A DNA stretch of 64,000 nt from Anaerostipes sp. MSJ-23 (GTDB lineage Bacteria > Bacillota > Clostridia > Lachnospirales > Lachnospiraceae): assembly GCF_018918155.1 (NCBI RefSeq), contig NZ_JAHLPY010000005.1, forward strand, positions 1 to 64,000. The letters are read 5' to 3'. Positions 1 to 9,786 of the stretch are shown here, piece after piece. Position 1 is the first letter of the stretch, and the number at the start of each line of letters is the position of its first letter. Made by a program: the position numbers and the translations under genes. A model generated the notes under the pieces. It was given only the letters and a program-made list of their open reading frames with translations. It ran no database searches and was not told where the DNA came from.

Positions 1-231
1 ATAGTCTGGCTTGCGTTTCCTTGTAATTGAAAATAACCAAAGCTCAGTATTCATGTACTTATGGACAGTTGCACAACTGATGCTGTATCCCTTGCGAAGA
101 AGATAAGCGTGCACAGTTCGGTAACCATCCGTGCCGTTGTGAGAGTGATCGATGTCCACGATTTCATGCTTGATTTTCCCCTGATGCTTATGATATTCAG
201 ATTTCCTGTTTTTCAGATAATTATACCTGAA
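1..231 (-). mobile_element. IS3-family transposase (orfB) fragment
   Basis: Read on the minus strand from 231 to 1, an open frame gives the helix-turn-helix part that lies upstream of the DDE core in IS3-family OrfB proteins. It shows the pattern GYRTVHAYLLRKGY, then a V-KYM segment and an R-K-P-Y end. The frame is closed by a stop at 232-234 with no start codon nearby, so the 5' end of the gene is missing or frameshifted; the rest runs off the left edge. The catalytic DDE residues lie outside the window. It is either the tip of a whole IS element or an old remnant. No terminal inverted repeat is identifiable next to it. Confidence 0.75.
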
Positions 232-300
232 TTATAAAAATATAATTGAATAAAGATTTTTGAGAAATAGGAAAAAAGATACTGGAAGGGAGTTTTTGGA

Positions 301-891
301 ATGACAGAGCGTGAAAAATTAAAAAAGGGATTATGGTATGATGCCAATTATGATGAAGAATTATTAAAAGAACGCGAGAATGCAGAGGCATTGTATTTTG
401 AATTTAATTATACAAATCCAAAACAAAAAAGGAAACGTCAGGAAGCCTTAGCAAAGCTTCTGCCCAAAATGGGAAATCAAGTAGAAATTTTATCACCTTT
501 TTACACGGATTATGGATATAATTGTGTGATTGGAGACGAAACTTTTATTAATCATGGAGCTTATCTTATGGATGGCGCAACGATTACCATTGGAAAGCAT
601 TGTTTTATTGGTCCGGATTGTGGAATGTATACAGCAGCTCATCCACTTTTGGCAAAAGAAAGAAATCAGGGATTTGAACAGGCAAGTCCGATTACTGTTG
701 GAGATAATGTATGGATTGGAGCTTCTGTTACGATTCTTCCAGGGGTTACGATTGGAAAAAATAGTGTGATCGGAGCTGGGAGTGTGGTAACGAAAGATAT
801 TCCATCGGATGTAATTGCGATTGGAAATCCATGCCGAGTTTTACGAAAAATAACGGAAAAAGATAGTGTTTTAAAGACAGAAGAAAGATAA
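301..891 (+). CDS. Maltose/galactoside O-acetyltransferase family protein
   Basis: This 196-residue protein fits the LacA/Maa/NodL family, which moves an acetyl group from acetyl-CoA to a sugar hydroxyl in the cytoplasm. The N-terminal Mac domain (about residues 1-60, KGLWYDANYDEEL) is followed by left-handed beta-helix hexapeptide repeats (ITIGKHCFIG, ITVGDNVWIG, VTIGKNSVIGAGSVV). His114 in the AAHPL motif is the expected catalytic base. Length is normal for the family. GGAAGGGAG at 283-291 supports the ATG start. It is a single gene with its own terminator. The actual sugar acceptor cannot be read from sequence. Confidence 0.9.
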   Translation: MTEREKLKKGLWYDANYDEELLKERENAEALYFEFNYTNPKQKRKRQEALAKLLPKMGNQVEILSPFYTDYGYNCVIGDETFINHGAYLMDGATITIGKHCFIGPDCGMYTAAHPLLAKERNQGFEQASPITVGDNVWIGASVTILPGVTIGKNSVIGAGSVVTKDIPSDVIAIGNPCRVLRKITEKDSVLKTEER

Positions 892-910
892 ATAATTTTT
901 TATTCAAGTA

Positions 911-957
911 AAAGGTACGATAAAACAAGAATTTTGTTTGTAAATCGTACTTTTTTC
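911..957 (+). terminator. Intrinsic terminator after the acetyltransferase
   Basis: A long hairpin pairs GGTACGAT (914-921) with ATCGTAC (944-950), and continues inward through AAACAA/TTGTTT. Six T follow at 951-956. Confidence 0.85.
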
Positions 958-976
958 TTGTTTTTTCATAAAACTA

Positions 977-1005
977 TTGACTTTTCTTCTATGATTTTCT
1001 ATAAT
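977..1005 (+). promoter_or_regulatory. Sigma-A promoter for the SGNH hydrolase
   Basis: TTGACT at 977-982 and TATAAT at 1000-1005 are separated by 17 bases, a near-perfect vegetative promoter. A ribosome site, GAAGAGGTG, lies just before the ATG at 1055. Confidence 0.85.
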
Positions 1006-1054
1006 CATATTATTCCTATTGAAATAATATGAAATATAACGAAGAGGTGATACC

Positions 1055-1705
1055 ATGAAGGAAATTTTATGCTTTGGAGATTCCAATACGTATGGTTTAA
1101 TTCCGGGAACAACCAAACGATATGATAGAGATACACGTTGGACAGGAATTCTTGCAAATCGTCTTTACGACAAAGGATACCGCATTATTGAAGAGGGGCT
1201 TTGTGGGAGGACATCTGTTTTTGATGATGAAACAAGAGATGGAAGAAATGGTTCGAAAGTTCTTCCAATGTTGCTTGAGACACATGCGCCGCTTGATCAA
1301 GTTGTTTTGATGCTTGGAACAAATGATTGTAAAACATATAATCATGCATCTGCGGAACGGATTGGAAAAGGAATTGAGAAATTGATCGGACAAATTAGAA
1401 AACAAGATCCTTCGATTGATATTTTACTTATTTCTCCAATTGAGCTTGGAGAAGATGTATGGAAACCTAAATTTGATCCAGAATTTGATCGTCATTCTGT
1501 GACAATTTCTAAGAAATTAAAACAGACTTATTTAAAAATTGCATGGAAATATGGATGTGATTTTTTGGCTGCTTCAGATGTAGCCGTTCCAAGCAAAAGA
1601 GATATGGAACATATGGATGAAACGGGACACAGAAATCTTGCAAATGCTGTACAAAATTTTTTAGAAGAAAAAGGAAATCAGTATCAATTACATGCATCAA
1701 TGTGA
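1055..1705 (+). CDS. SGNH/GDSL-family esterase (arylesterase/lysophospholipase L1-like)
   Basis: This 216-residue protein carries the SGNH blocks in order. Block I is CFGDSNTYG with nucleophile Ser10; block III is LMLGTNDC with the oxyanion Asn; the final block has Asp188 and His192 in the MDETGH segment. It has no signal peptide, so it should be a cytoplasmic carbohydrate or aryl esterase. It resembles SmtAryl/TesA-like arylesterases more than secreted lipases. The gene has its own promoter and ribosome site and stands alone before the siroheme operon. The substrate is unknown. Confidence 0.88.
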   Translation: MKEILCFGDSNTYGLIPGTTKRYDRDTRWTGILANRLYDKGYRIIEEGLCGRTSVFDDETRDGRNGSKVLPMLLETHAPLDQVVLMLGTNDCKTYNHASAERIGKGIEKLIGQIRKQDPSIDILLISPIELGEDVWKPKFDPEFDRHSVTISKKLKQTYLKIAWKYGCDFLAASDVAVPSKRDMEHMDETGHRNLANAVQNFLEEKGNQYQLHASM

Positions 1706-1750
1706 TATAATCATCAGAGAAAATAGAATGAATATTTCACAGAAAGGAAA

Positions 1751-3304
1751 ATGAATTTTATGGAAAAGATAAATTCACAAACCTGGAAAGCAGATTTGGC
1801 GGAATTTAAAGAAAAGACAGACCAATTTTATGCAGGAGAATTAAAAAAAGCCGCTTATAAAGGATTTTCCGGCGGATATGGAAGTTATGCGCAAAAAGAT
1901 GGAAAAGCAAGTATGATTCGTCTTCGTATGTCTGGAGGACACTTGACAAAAGATAAGATGAAATTTATTGCAGATAGTATTAAAAAATATGATGTAAATA
2001 AGGTTCATTTAACAACTTGCCAGACGATTCAGCTTCACAATCTTTTACCAGAAGCTATTTATGGTATTATGGAAGGGGCACTGGATCATGACATCGTAAC
2101 AATGGGAGGCGGAGGAGATTTCCCAAGAAATGTAACAGTTTCACCATTATCTGGTGTAGAAAAAGGGGAATATTTTGATGTTCTTCCTTATGCAGAAGCT
2201 GCAGGAGAATATTTAATGACTTTTATTAAAATGCCAGCACTTCCAAGAAAACTGAAAGTAGGATTTTCCAACAGTCCGGCGAATGAAACGCATGCAACCT
2301 ATCGAGATCTTGGATTTACAGCCAGAGAAGATGGAACATTTGATGTATATAGTGCTGGAGGTCTTGGAAATAATCCAAAATTTGGACTGAAAGTTGCAGA
2401 GGCGGTTGCACCAGAAAAGATTCTTTATTATATTTGTGCAATGAGAGAAACCTTTATTGCTTACGGTAATTATGAACAAAGAGGTCGTGCAAGAAGTCGT
2501 TATATGCAGGAGACACTTGGTGAAGAAGGATATGTAAAAGCTTATCAGGAAAAACTTGCACAAGTATTTGATTCTGGGATTGATCTTGATCTTCATGTGG
2601 AGCCGGTTGTGGTTACAAAACAGGGAGATGGATCTGTTATTGAAGGAAAACGTGTGATTGCACAAAAACAAGACGGTTTGTATGCAGTTGTATATCATCC
2701 AATTGGTGGCTGTCCAAAGCCTTCGAAACTTGGTGAAATTTATGATGTAATTAAAGATATGGATGCGGTAGAAGCAAGAATTGCACCAGATGAGACAATG
2801 TATATTGTTAATTTAACAGGAAATGAAGCGAAGAAAGTCCTTAATGTTACAGCAGATGGTGCTGAAACGGTATTTGAGACTTCTGTATCTTGCATTGGAG
2901 CAACCATTTGTCAGGTTGGAATTCGTGATTCACAGGGACTTTTACGAAAGGCAGTGAAGGCGGAAAGAGAAGCTGGATTAAAAGATGGTTCTCTTCCACA
3001 GATTCACATTTCTGGTTGTACTTCTTCTTGTGGAACGCATCAGACGGGTGTCATTGGATTCCATGGGGGAGTTAAAGTAATTGACAAGGTATCCTATCCT
3101 GGATATACGCTTCATTTTAATGGATGTGACCGTCAGGGAGAAGAAAGAATGGGCGAGGAACTTGGATTTATATTAGAGGAAGAGGTACCACAGTTCCTTG
3201 TAAAACTTGGACAGAGTGTAGAAGAAGAACAGACGACATTTGATCAGTGGCTGTTAAAACATCCAGAAGGTGTAAAAGAAGTTGCAGCTGCATACTTAAG
3301 GTAA
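1751..3304 (+). CDS. Siroheme-dependent nitrite/sulfite reductase
   Basis: This 517-residue protein is a ferredoxin-type nitrite/sulfite reductase hemoprotein with two duplicated ferredoxin-like halves. The coupled [4Fe-4S]-siroheme site is complete: Cys381-x5-Cys387 (in SCIGATIC) and Cys423-x3-Cys427 (in GCTSSCG). The length is typical. It catalyses six-electron reduction of sulfite to sulfide or nitrite to ammonia; which of the two cannot be told from sequence. It opens an operon that makes siroheme, its own cofactor, and the next gene starts 6 bases after its stop. A TATAAT at 1706-1711 may be its -10 element, with only a weak -35. Confidence 0.9.
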   Translation: MNFMEKINSQTWKADLAEFKEKTDQFYAGELKKAAYKGFSGGYGSYAQKDGKASMIRLRMSGGHLTKDKMKFIADSIKKYDVNKVHLTTCQTIQLHNLLPEAIYGIMEGALDHDIVTMGGGGDFPRNVTVSPLSGVEKGEYFDVLPYAEAAGEYLMTFIKMPALPRKLKVGFSNSPANETHATYRDLGFTAREDGTFDVYSAGGLGNNPKFGLKVAEAVAPEKILYYICAMRETFIAYGNYEQRGRARSRYMQETLGEEGYVKAYQEKLAQVFDSGIDLDLHVEPVVVTKQGDGSVIEGKRVIAQKQDGLYAVVYHPIGGCPKPSKLGEIYDVIKDMDAVEARIAPDETMYIVNLTGNEAKKVLNVTADGAETVFETSVSCIGATICQVGIRDSQGLLRKAVKAEREAGLKDGSLPQIHISGCTSSCGTHQTGVIGFHGGVKVIDKVSYPGYTLHFNGCDRQGEERMGEELGFILEEEVPQFLVKLGQSVEEEQTTFDQWLLKHPEGVKEVAAAYLR

Positions 3305-3310
3305 GAGACG

Positions 3311-3961
3311 ATGGCGTACTTTCCAATGTTTATACAATTAAAAGGCAGAAAATGCCTTGTAGTCGGTGGCGGCAAGGTGGCTCTTCGAAAAATCAAAGTT
3401 TTAAAAGATTTTGAGGCGGAGGTTACAGTAGTTGCTCCTGATATAATCGAACAGATTCGGCAAATAGATGATATTTGCCGGATCTTTCGGTCTTTTGAGG
3501 AAAAAGATTTAAAATCTGTAGAATTAGTTGTAGCTGCTACGGATGATAAAAAAGAAAACCATAGGATTAGCCAGTTTTGTATGGAGCAAAATATACCAGT
3601 CAATGCGGTAGATCAGAAAGAAGATTGTAGTTTTATTTTTCCATCTTACATAAAAGAAGGAGAAGTCGTTGGTGCTTTTAGCAGTAGCGGACAAAGTCCT
3701 GTGATTACACAGTATTTAAAAAAGAAAATCCGTCCTACATTGACAAAACAACTTGGACAAATTTCAGAGTCTCTTGGAGAGATTCGGGAAGTTGTAAAAA
3801 AATTGGTATGGCCGGAAAAAAGAAGAAAAGTACTATATAAAGAATTATTAAATTTAAGTTTAGAGAAGAATATGTCCTTAGATCATGATATAATAGAGCA
3901 GATTATATTAAAATACAATGAAGAATCGAGGAAACACGAATGGATAGAACAAGAAGATTAA
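3311..3961 (+). CDS. Precorrin-2 dehydrogenase/sirohydrochlorin ferrochelatase (Met8/SirC-like)
   Basis: The protein is 216 residues. The N-terminal Rossmann fold has the NAD-binding segment [14 protein letters not shown], followed by the helical dimerisation/chelatase part with [14 protein letters not shown]. This matches the N-terminal half of CysG and yeast Met8, which oxidise precorrin-2 to sirohydrochlorin and can insert iron. Together with the CobA domain encoded downstream it completes siroheme synthesis. Its end overlaps the hemB start by 22 bases, a sign of translational coupling. Whether it also chelates iron, or works only as a dehydrogenase like SirC, is not decided by the sequence. 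Confidence 0.9.
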   Translation: MAYFPMFIQLKGRKCLVVGGGKVALRKIKVLKDFEAEVTVVAPDIIEQIRQIDDICRIFRSFEEKDLKSVELVVAATDDKKENHRISQFCMEQNIPVNAVDQKEDCSFIFPSYIKEGEVVGAFSSSGQSPVITQYLKKKIRPTLTKQLGQISESLGEIREVVKKLVWPEKRRKVLYKELLNLSLEKNMSLDHDIIEQIILKYNEESRKHEWIEQED

Positions 3962-4911
3962 GAACAAGCAAAGCCTTACGTGATATGGTCAGAGAAGAAC
4001 ATGTACGGGTGGATGAGCTAATTTATCCGATTTTTGTAACAGAGGGAAGCGATATTTGTCATCCAGTAGATTCTATGCCTGGTATTTATCAGTATTCTTT
4101 GGATCGTCTTCCTGAAGAAATGGAAAGAATCAAAGAAGCAAGAATTAAGGCCATTTTAATTTTCGGAATTCCAGATCATAAAGATGAAGTTGGAAGTGGA
4201 GCCTATGATGAACATGGAATCGTTCAGAAAGCAATTCGTCAGATAAAAAAAGAATGGTCAGATCTTTTGATTATTGCAGATGTATGTTTATGTGAGTATA
4301 CATCGCATGGACATTGTGGACTTGTAAAAGATGGGGTTATTTTAAATGATGAAACATTGCCTTTGCTTGCAAAAACAGCAGTTAGTTATGCAAAAGCAGG
4401 AGCAGATATTATTGCACCAAGTGATATGATGGATATGCGTGTAGCTGCGATTCGTGAGGCATTGGATCAGGAAGGATTAACTTATATTCCAATTATGTCT
4501 TATAGTGCTAAATTTGCATCAGCCTATTACGGACCGTTTCGTGATGCCGCACATTCTGCACCTGGTTTTGGAGACCGAAAGACTTATCAGATGGATCCAG
4601 CGAATGGACAAGAGGCATTGCGTGAAATTGAGGAAGATCTTATAGAAGGGGCAGATTTGATTATTGCAAAACCTGCGTTAGCTTATATGGATATTATTAA
4701 GGAAGCTTCTTTGAATTATAATATTCCGATCGTAGCTTATAATGTCAGTGGAGAATATGCAATGGTAAAGGCAGCAGCTGCAAATGGTTGGATTGATGAA
4801 AAACGAATTGTTATGGAAAATATGACAGGATTAAAGCGTGCGGGTGCAAAGATGATTATTACTTATCATGCACTGGATGTAGCAAGATGGCTGAAAGAAG
4901 AGGAAAAATAA
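3940..4911 (+). CDS. hemB: Porphobilinogen synthase (delta-aminolevulinate dehydratase)
   Basis: This 323-residue HemB condenses two 5-aminolevulinate molecules to porphobilinogen in the cytoplasm. Both Schiff-base lysines are present, Lys191 ([12 protein letters not shown]) and Lys244 ([10 protein letters not shown]). The three zinc cysteines Cys116, Cys118 and Cys126 sit in [13 protein letters not shown], so it is a zinc-type enzyme. Length and N-terminus ([15 protein letters not shown]) are normal. It starts inside the previous gene, and its stop directly abuts the hemL ATG. Confidence 0.97.
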   Translation: MDRTRRLRTSKALRDMVREEHVRVDELIYPIFVTEGSDICHPVDSMPGIYQYSLDRLPEEMERIKEARIKAILIFGIPDHKDEVGSGAYDEHGIVQKAIRQIKKEWSDLLIIADVCLCEYTSHGHCGLVKDGVILNDETLPLLAKTAVSYAKAGADIIAPSDMMDMRVAAIREALDQEGLTYIPIMSYSAKFASAYYGPFRDAAHSAPGFGDRKTYQMDPANGQEALREIEEDLIEGADLIIAKPALAYMDIIKEASLNYNIPIVAYNVSGEYAMVKAAAANGWIDEKRIVMENMTGLKRAGAKMIITYHALDVARWLKEEEK

Positions 4912-6195
4912 ATGAAGACAATAAGATCAGAACAACTATTTGAGAGTGCGAAGAAAAGAATTCCAGGAGGAGTTAATAGTCCAGTTCGAGCTTTTTATGC
5001 AGTAGATCGTACACCTAGATTTATGGATACGGCAAAAGGAGATCGGATTGTTGATGTCGATGGAAATGAATATATAGATTATGTATGTTCCTGGGGCCCA
5101 GGAATTTTAGGACATGCACATAAAAGAGTGATTGACAAAGTAAAAGAGGCATGTGATAAGGGACTTACCTATGGTGCGCCAACAGAGAAAGAAGTTCTTT
5201 TAGCTAATCTTATTTCGGAATTGATTCCATCTATGGAAGTTAATCGTTTGGTTAGTTCTGGAACTGAGGCTGTGATGAGTGCAATTCGTGTTGCTCGTGG
5301 ATATACAAAGAGAGATAAAATTATAAAATTTCGTGGATGTTATCATGGCCATTCCGACAGTTTACTTGTAAAAGCGGGTTCTGGAGCAATGACGACTTCA
5401 GTACCAGATAGTGCAGGAGTACCGGCGGATGATACAAAAAATACACTGGTTGCAGAATATAATGATATTTCTTCTGTGGAAGCTTTATTTAAAGAAAATC
5501 CAGAGACAATTGCAGCTGTAATTGTGGAACCAGTCGCTGCGAATATGGGAGTTGTTCTTCCAAAACCTGGATTTCTGAAATTCCTTCGTGAAATTACAAA
5601 AAAACATGGGTCTTTGCTTATTTTTGATGAGGTGATTACTGGATTTCGGTTGTCTCTTGGTGGTGCTCAGGAGTATTATCAGATCAAACCAGATCTTACG
5701 ACACTTGGAAAAATTGTAGGTGGCGGAATGCCGATTGGTGCTTATGGAGGAAGAAGAGATATTATGCAAATGATTTCTCCAGATGGACCGGTTTATCAGG
5801 CGGGAACTTTGTCAGGGAATCCAATTGCGACTACAGCTGGAATTGAAACATTAAAAATATTAAAAGAAGATCCTGAAATTTATAAAAGATTAGAAGAAAA
5901 AACAAAGAAACTGGAACAAGCAGTAAAAGAAGCTGCAGGAGATCATGTGTGCGTTAATCGGATTGGTTCTTTGATGAGTGTATTCTTTACAAAGGAGAAA
6001 GTTGTTGATTATGAGAGTGCAGTGACATCCGATATTCATCAATATGCAAAATATTTTGGTTATCTTTTAGATCATAATATTTACACGGCTCCTTCTCAGT
6101 TTGAAGCAATGTTCCTTTCAGATGCCCATACCAAGGAAGACATTGAAATGACATGTAAGATGATGGGAGATGCCCTATGCAGTTTGGAATTTTAG
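4912..6195 (+). CDS. hemL: Glutamate-1-semialdehyde 2,1-aminomutase
   Basis: This 427-residue PLP enzyme converts glutamate-1-semialdehyde to 5-aminolevulinate. The cofactor lysine is Lys267 in TTLGKIVGGGMPIGAYGG, and the family signature NSPVRAF lies near the N-terminus. It is full length. The ATG follows the hemB stop with no gap, and the hemA start lies inside its last codons (19-base overlap). It works with HemA in the C5 pathway from glutamyl-tRNA. Confidence 0.97.
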   Translation: MKTIRSEQLFESAKKRIPGGVNSPVRAFYAVDRTPRFMDTAKGDRIVDVDGNEYIDYVCSWGPGILGHAHKRVIDKVKEACDKGLTYGAPTEKEVLLANLISELIPSMEVNRLVSSGTEAVMSAIRVARGYTKRDKIIKFRGCYHGHSDSLLVKAGSGAMTTSVPDSAGVPADDTKNTLVAEYNDISSVEALFKENPETIAAVIVEPVAANMGVVLPKPGFLKFLREITKKHGSLLIFDEVITGFRLSLGGAQEYYQIKPDLTTLGKIVGGGMPIGAYGGRRDIMQMISPDGPVYQAGTLSGNPIATTAGIETLKILKEDPEIYKRLEEKTKKLEQAVKEAAGDHVCVNRIGSLMSVFFTKEKVVDYESAVTSDIHQYAKYFGYLLDHNIYTAPSQFEAMFLSDAHTKEDIEMTCKMMGDALCSLEF

Positions 6196-7403
6196 GGGTT
6201 GATTATCAGCGTGCAGATTTAAATATTCGTGACTATATTTCTTTTACAGATCAAAAAAAGATGGATTTTTTTCATTTGGCAGAGGAAAAAGGAATGGAGC
6301 AGGTGATGATTTTATCTACTTGCAACCGAAGTGAAGTTTATTATTGTTTTGAATCTGAAACACAAAAAGAACAAATGAAAGCATTATATAAATCGATGTT
6401 TCCAGATTTGAATTTAGATGTCTATCTTCGAGAAATGGAAGGAGAAGAAGCGTATTCGTATTTATTTCGTGTAACAGCAGGCTTAGAATCTATGGTTCTT
6501 GGGGAAGATCAAATTCTTGGTCAGGTAAAGAATGCCATCGATTTTTCTAGGACTATGGGTCATAGTAAGAAAGAATTAAATAAGATTGTAAGAGATGCGA
6601 TTACTTGCGCAAAAAAAATAAAAACAAAGTTTCATATTAGTGAAAAACCATTATCCGTTGGATATATTGGCATTCAGGAAGCTAAAAAAGCTTGTGGGAT
6701 TAAGGGGAAAACCGTTTTGATTATTGGAAGTGGCAATACAGCAGTTTTAGCACTTCGATATTTAAATGAAGAGGGGGCTGGAGAAATTTTTCTTTGCAGT
6801 AGAACGTTAGCTCATGCAGGGAAGATACAAAAACAGTTTCAAAATATAAAAATTATACGGTATGAACAGCGATATGACACCATTTGTCAATGTGATTTGG
6901 TTGTATCGGCAACAGCATCTCCCCATCTTGTGGTGAAAAAGGAGAATGTAAATCTGTCTCATTCAACAGTATTTCTTGATCTTGCAACGCCAAGAGATAT
7001 TGATCAAACATTAGACCAATATCCACAAGTTAAATTAATTAATTTAGATAATTTACAAAAAATTTCGAGAGAAAACTTAAAAGAAAGAGAAAGACTTTGC
7101 AAAGAAAGCAGCCAACTGATTGAAGAATTTAAAAGAGAAACACTGGAATGGTTGAAAGTCAGCCGTATGGATGAGACAATACAGTCTCTTCAGGAACGAT
7201 GCCAAGAAATTGCTCAGGATAGTTATCATTACCTGTCACAAAAAATGGATTTGGAGGATCGAGAAAAGAAGTTATTAAAAAAAGTATTAAATGCTTCTCT
7301 TCAAAGAATGATTCGGGAACCGATCCAGGAATTAAAACAGTTAGATACGAAGGAAAAACAAGATACTTATAAAAAAATTGTACATCAGTTATTTCAAATT
7401 TGA
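6177..7403 (+). CDS. hemA: Glutamyl-tRNA reductase
   Basis: This 408-residue enzyme reduces glutamyl-tRNA(Glu) to glutamate-1-semialdehyde with NADPH, the committed step of tetrapyrrole synthesis in bacteria using the C5 route. The catalytic Cys49 is in the STCNRSEVY motif. The NADPH domain has IIGSGNTA, and a long C-terminal dimerisation helix follows. The order hemB-hemL-hemA in one strand is unusual but all steps are present. The short gap (16 bases) to the next gene supports one transcript. Confidence 0.95.
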   Translation: MQFGILGVDYQRADLNIRDYISFTDQKKMDFFHLAEEKGMEQVMILSTCNRSEVYYCFESETQKEQMKALYKSMFPDLNLDVYLREMEGEEAYSYLFRVTAGLESMVLGEDQILGQVKNAIDFSRTMGHSKKELNKIVRDAITCAKKIKTKFHISEKPLSVGYIGIQEAKKACGIKGKTVLIIGSGNTAVLALRYLNEEGAGEIFLCSRTLAHAGKIQKQFQNIKIIRYEQRYDTICQCDLVVSATASPHLVVKKENVNLSHSTVFLDLATPRDIDQTLDQYPQVKLINLDNLQKISRENLKERERLCKESSQLIEEFKRETLEWLKVSRMDETIQSLQERCQEIAQDSYHYLSQKMDLEDREKKLLKKVLNASLQRMIREPIQELKQLDTKEKQDTYKKIVHQLFQI

Positions 7404-7419
7404 CGGAAAGGGAAGAAGT

Positions 7420-9786
7420 ATGAAATATATCATAGGATCAAGAGGATCAAAACTTGCTTTGACTCAGACAGAATATGTATGTAAAAGGCTTAGAGATGCT
7501 TATCCAATGCATACCTTTGAGATTGCTGTGATTCGGACGAAAGGTGATAAAATACAAGATAAGCCTTTGCATGAGATTGGAGGAAAAGGTCTGTTTGTAA
7601 AGGAAATTGAAGATAAAATTCTTTCGGGAGAGATTCATATGGGTGTTCATAGCATGAAGGATATGCCAGCTTCTCCAGCATCAGGGCTTATCTTTACAAA
7701 GTCATGGAAAAGAGAAGATCCAAGGGATGTTTTGATCCTTCGAGAAGCAGAAAGTCTTTCAAAGTTAAAATATGGGGCTATGATTGGTACTGGGAGTAAA
7801 CGAAGAGCATTCCAGCTAAAAAGACTTCGTCCGGACCTTCAAATTGTCAATCTTCGGGGAAATGTAGATACGAGACTCCGAAAGATGAAGGAGCAAAAGC
7901 TTGATGGAATTGTTTTGGCAGCCGCAGGGCTATTGCGCCTTGGAATGCAGGACTATATTACGCAATATTTGGAACCAGAAGAGATGATCTCAGCGCCTGC
8001 ACAGGGGATTCTTGCCCTCGAAATTCGAAAAGACCAAATTCAATTAAAAGAAATGCTTGATCATTTTGCGGATGAAGAGACCTTTATGCAAATGCAGGGA
8101 GAACGGACATTTTTAGAGGAAATTGGTGGAAGCTGTCATACACCTTCTGGTGCACGGTGCCAAAAAGATGGGAATAGTTATCGTTTGGATGCTGTTTTTG
8201 GAGATGAAGATGGAAAAAAACTGGCGTTTACAAGAGTTTTTGGAAATGATCCAAAACAACTTGCAAAACAGGCAGCAAGGCAAATTCGTAAAAAATTGTC
8301 TGGAATGGTCTATCTGATCGGAGGGGGACCGGGAGATCCTGGCTTGATAACTGTTAAGGGAAAAGAAATTCTCCAAGATGCAGATTGCCTTATTTACGAT
8401 CGTTTAATTCCAAAAGAATTATTAAATGAAACAAAAGCATCTTGTGAAAAAATTTATGTTGGAAAAGAAAATCATCATCATACGATGAAGCAGGAAGAGA
8501 TCAATCATTTGTTGGTACAAAAAGCAATGGAATATGAGAAGATTGTTCGTTTAAAAGGTGGAGATCCTTATGTATTTGGTCGGGGTGGAGAAGAGGGACT
8601 CTTCTTATTCGAACATCAGATTCCATTCAAGGTAATTCCAGGTATTAGCTCCTGTATTGCAGGACCAGAAAGTGCAGGGATCCCTGTGACACATCGAGGT
8701 GTTGCGACTGGTTTTCATGTAGTGACAGCGCATGATCGAAAAAACCAGCTTGCAGACCTTGATTTTCATAGTATGGCGAGATCGAAAGATACGCTTGTAT
8801 TTTTGATGGGATTATCAAAACTTGAAGAAATTCTAAATAGACTTTTGAAAGAGGGAATGAGTGAAGATACAAAAGCAGCCGTTATTTCTCATGCGGCAAG
8901 TCCGAATCAGAAAGTTTGTACAGGAACTCTTACCAATCTTTCTAAGAAGGTGAGAGAAGAAGGATTGACTTCACCGGCAATTATTGTGGTGGGAGAGGTT
9001 GTTTCACTTCGCAGTCAGCTAAAAAATGATGATTCTAATCGCTTATTTCTTGTAACAAAAGTTGGAGAAAAGACTTCTGAGCTCACAAAAGTATTATGTC
9101 AAGATGGTTTATGGGTCAAGGAATTTCAAACAGGTAAGATTTGTTTGAAACAATGTCGATGGGAGAAAAAAGAAATAGAAAAGATGGATGTTTTGATTTT
9201 TACGAGTCGTTACGGTGTGAAAAGTTTTATGAAAAACTTGAAAGAATCAAAATTAGATATTCGTTGCCTTTCTAAAACAAGGATTGCAGTCATTGGAAAA
9301 CAAACGGCAAAGACTTTGGAGTCTTTTGGAGTTTTTGCAGATTGGATGCCAGAACAAGCAGGAGAAGACGCATTAGTTAATTTCTTGAAAGATAAAATTT
9401 CTATTACTGACTGTGTATGGCACATGAAAGGAACGATGGGAGGTGAAAATCTAAAAAATAGATTAAAACAGATTTGTGATTTCCATGAAAAAATTCTTTA
9501 TGAAAATGTAGAAAAAACGGAAGAAGAGGCTGCACAAATTTCAGACTATTGTGGAATTTCTTTTTCTTGTGCATCTTCTGTACGTAGATTTTTTGCAAAA
9601 ATGGAGGAAGAAGATGCTAAAATATGGAAAGAAAAAATGCCATGTTTTAGTATTGGAAATAAAACAACAAAACAATTAAGAAAGTTGGGAGTTCATAAAA
9701 TTTTTCAAGCAGAAGAAACGACGTATTTATCAATGAAACAGAAAATCTTGGAAATAGTCCAGGAGGATAAAAAAGATGAAATTTGA
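7420..9786 (+). CDS. hemC/cobA/hemD: Trifunctional HemC-CobA-HemD fusion protein
   Basis: This 788-residue protein fuses three consecutive enzymes. Residues 1-293 are hydroxymethylbilane synthase, with dipyrromethane-cofactor Cys239 in GGSCHTPSG. Residues 295-535 are uroporphyrinogen-III C-methyltransferase (SUMT), with GGGPGDPGLITVKG, VRLKGGDPYVFGRGG and the PGISS segment. Residues from about 540 to the end are a divergent uroporphyrinogen-III synthase. ATG 7420 is preferred to an upstream ATG at 7378 because it has a GGAAGAAG site and begins exactly at the HemC fold. The product channel runs from porphobilinogen to precorrin-2. CobA-HemD fusions are known in clostridia; adding HemC makes a one-chain module. 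Confidence 0.93.
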   Translation: MKYIIGSRGSKLALTQTEYVCKRLRDAYPMHTFEIAVIRTKGDKIQDKPLHEIGGKGLFVKEIEDKILSGEIHMGVHSMKDMPASPASGLIFTKSWKREDPRDVLILREAESLSKLKYGAMIGTGSKRRAFQLKRLRPDLQIVNLRGNVDTRLRKMKEQKLDGIVLAAAGLLRLGMQDYITQYLEPEEMISAPAQGILALEIRKDQIQLKEMLDHFADEETFMQMQGERTFLEEIGGSCHTPSGARCQKDGNSYRLDAVFGDEDGKKLAFTRVFGNDPKQLAKQAARQIRKKLSGMVYLIGGGPGDPGLITVKGKEILQDADCLIYDRLIPKELLNETKASCEKIYVGKENHHHTMKQEEINHLLVQKAMEYEKIVRLKGGDPYVFGRGGEEGLFLFEHQIPFKVIPGISSCIAGPESAGIPVTHRGVATGFHVVTAHDRKNQLADLDFHSMARSKDTLVFLMGLSKLEEILNRLLKEGMSEDTKAAVISHAASPNQKVCTGTLTNLSKKVREEGLTSPAIIVVGEVVSLRSQLKNDDSNRLFLVTKVGEKTSELTKVLCQDGLWVKEFQTGKICLKQCRWEKKEIEKMDVLIFTSRYGVKSFMKNLKESKLDIRCLSKTRIAVIGKQTAKTLESFGVFADWMPEQAGEDALVNFLKDKISITDCVWHMKGTMGGENLKNRLKQICDFHEKILYENVEKTEEEAAQISDYCGISFSCASSVRRFFAKMEEEDAKIWKEKMPCFSIGNKTTKQLRKLGVHKIFQAEETTYLSMKQKILEIVQEDKKDEI

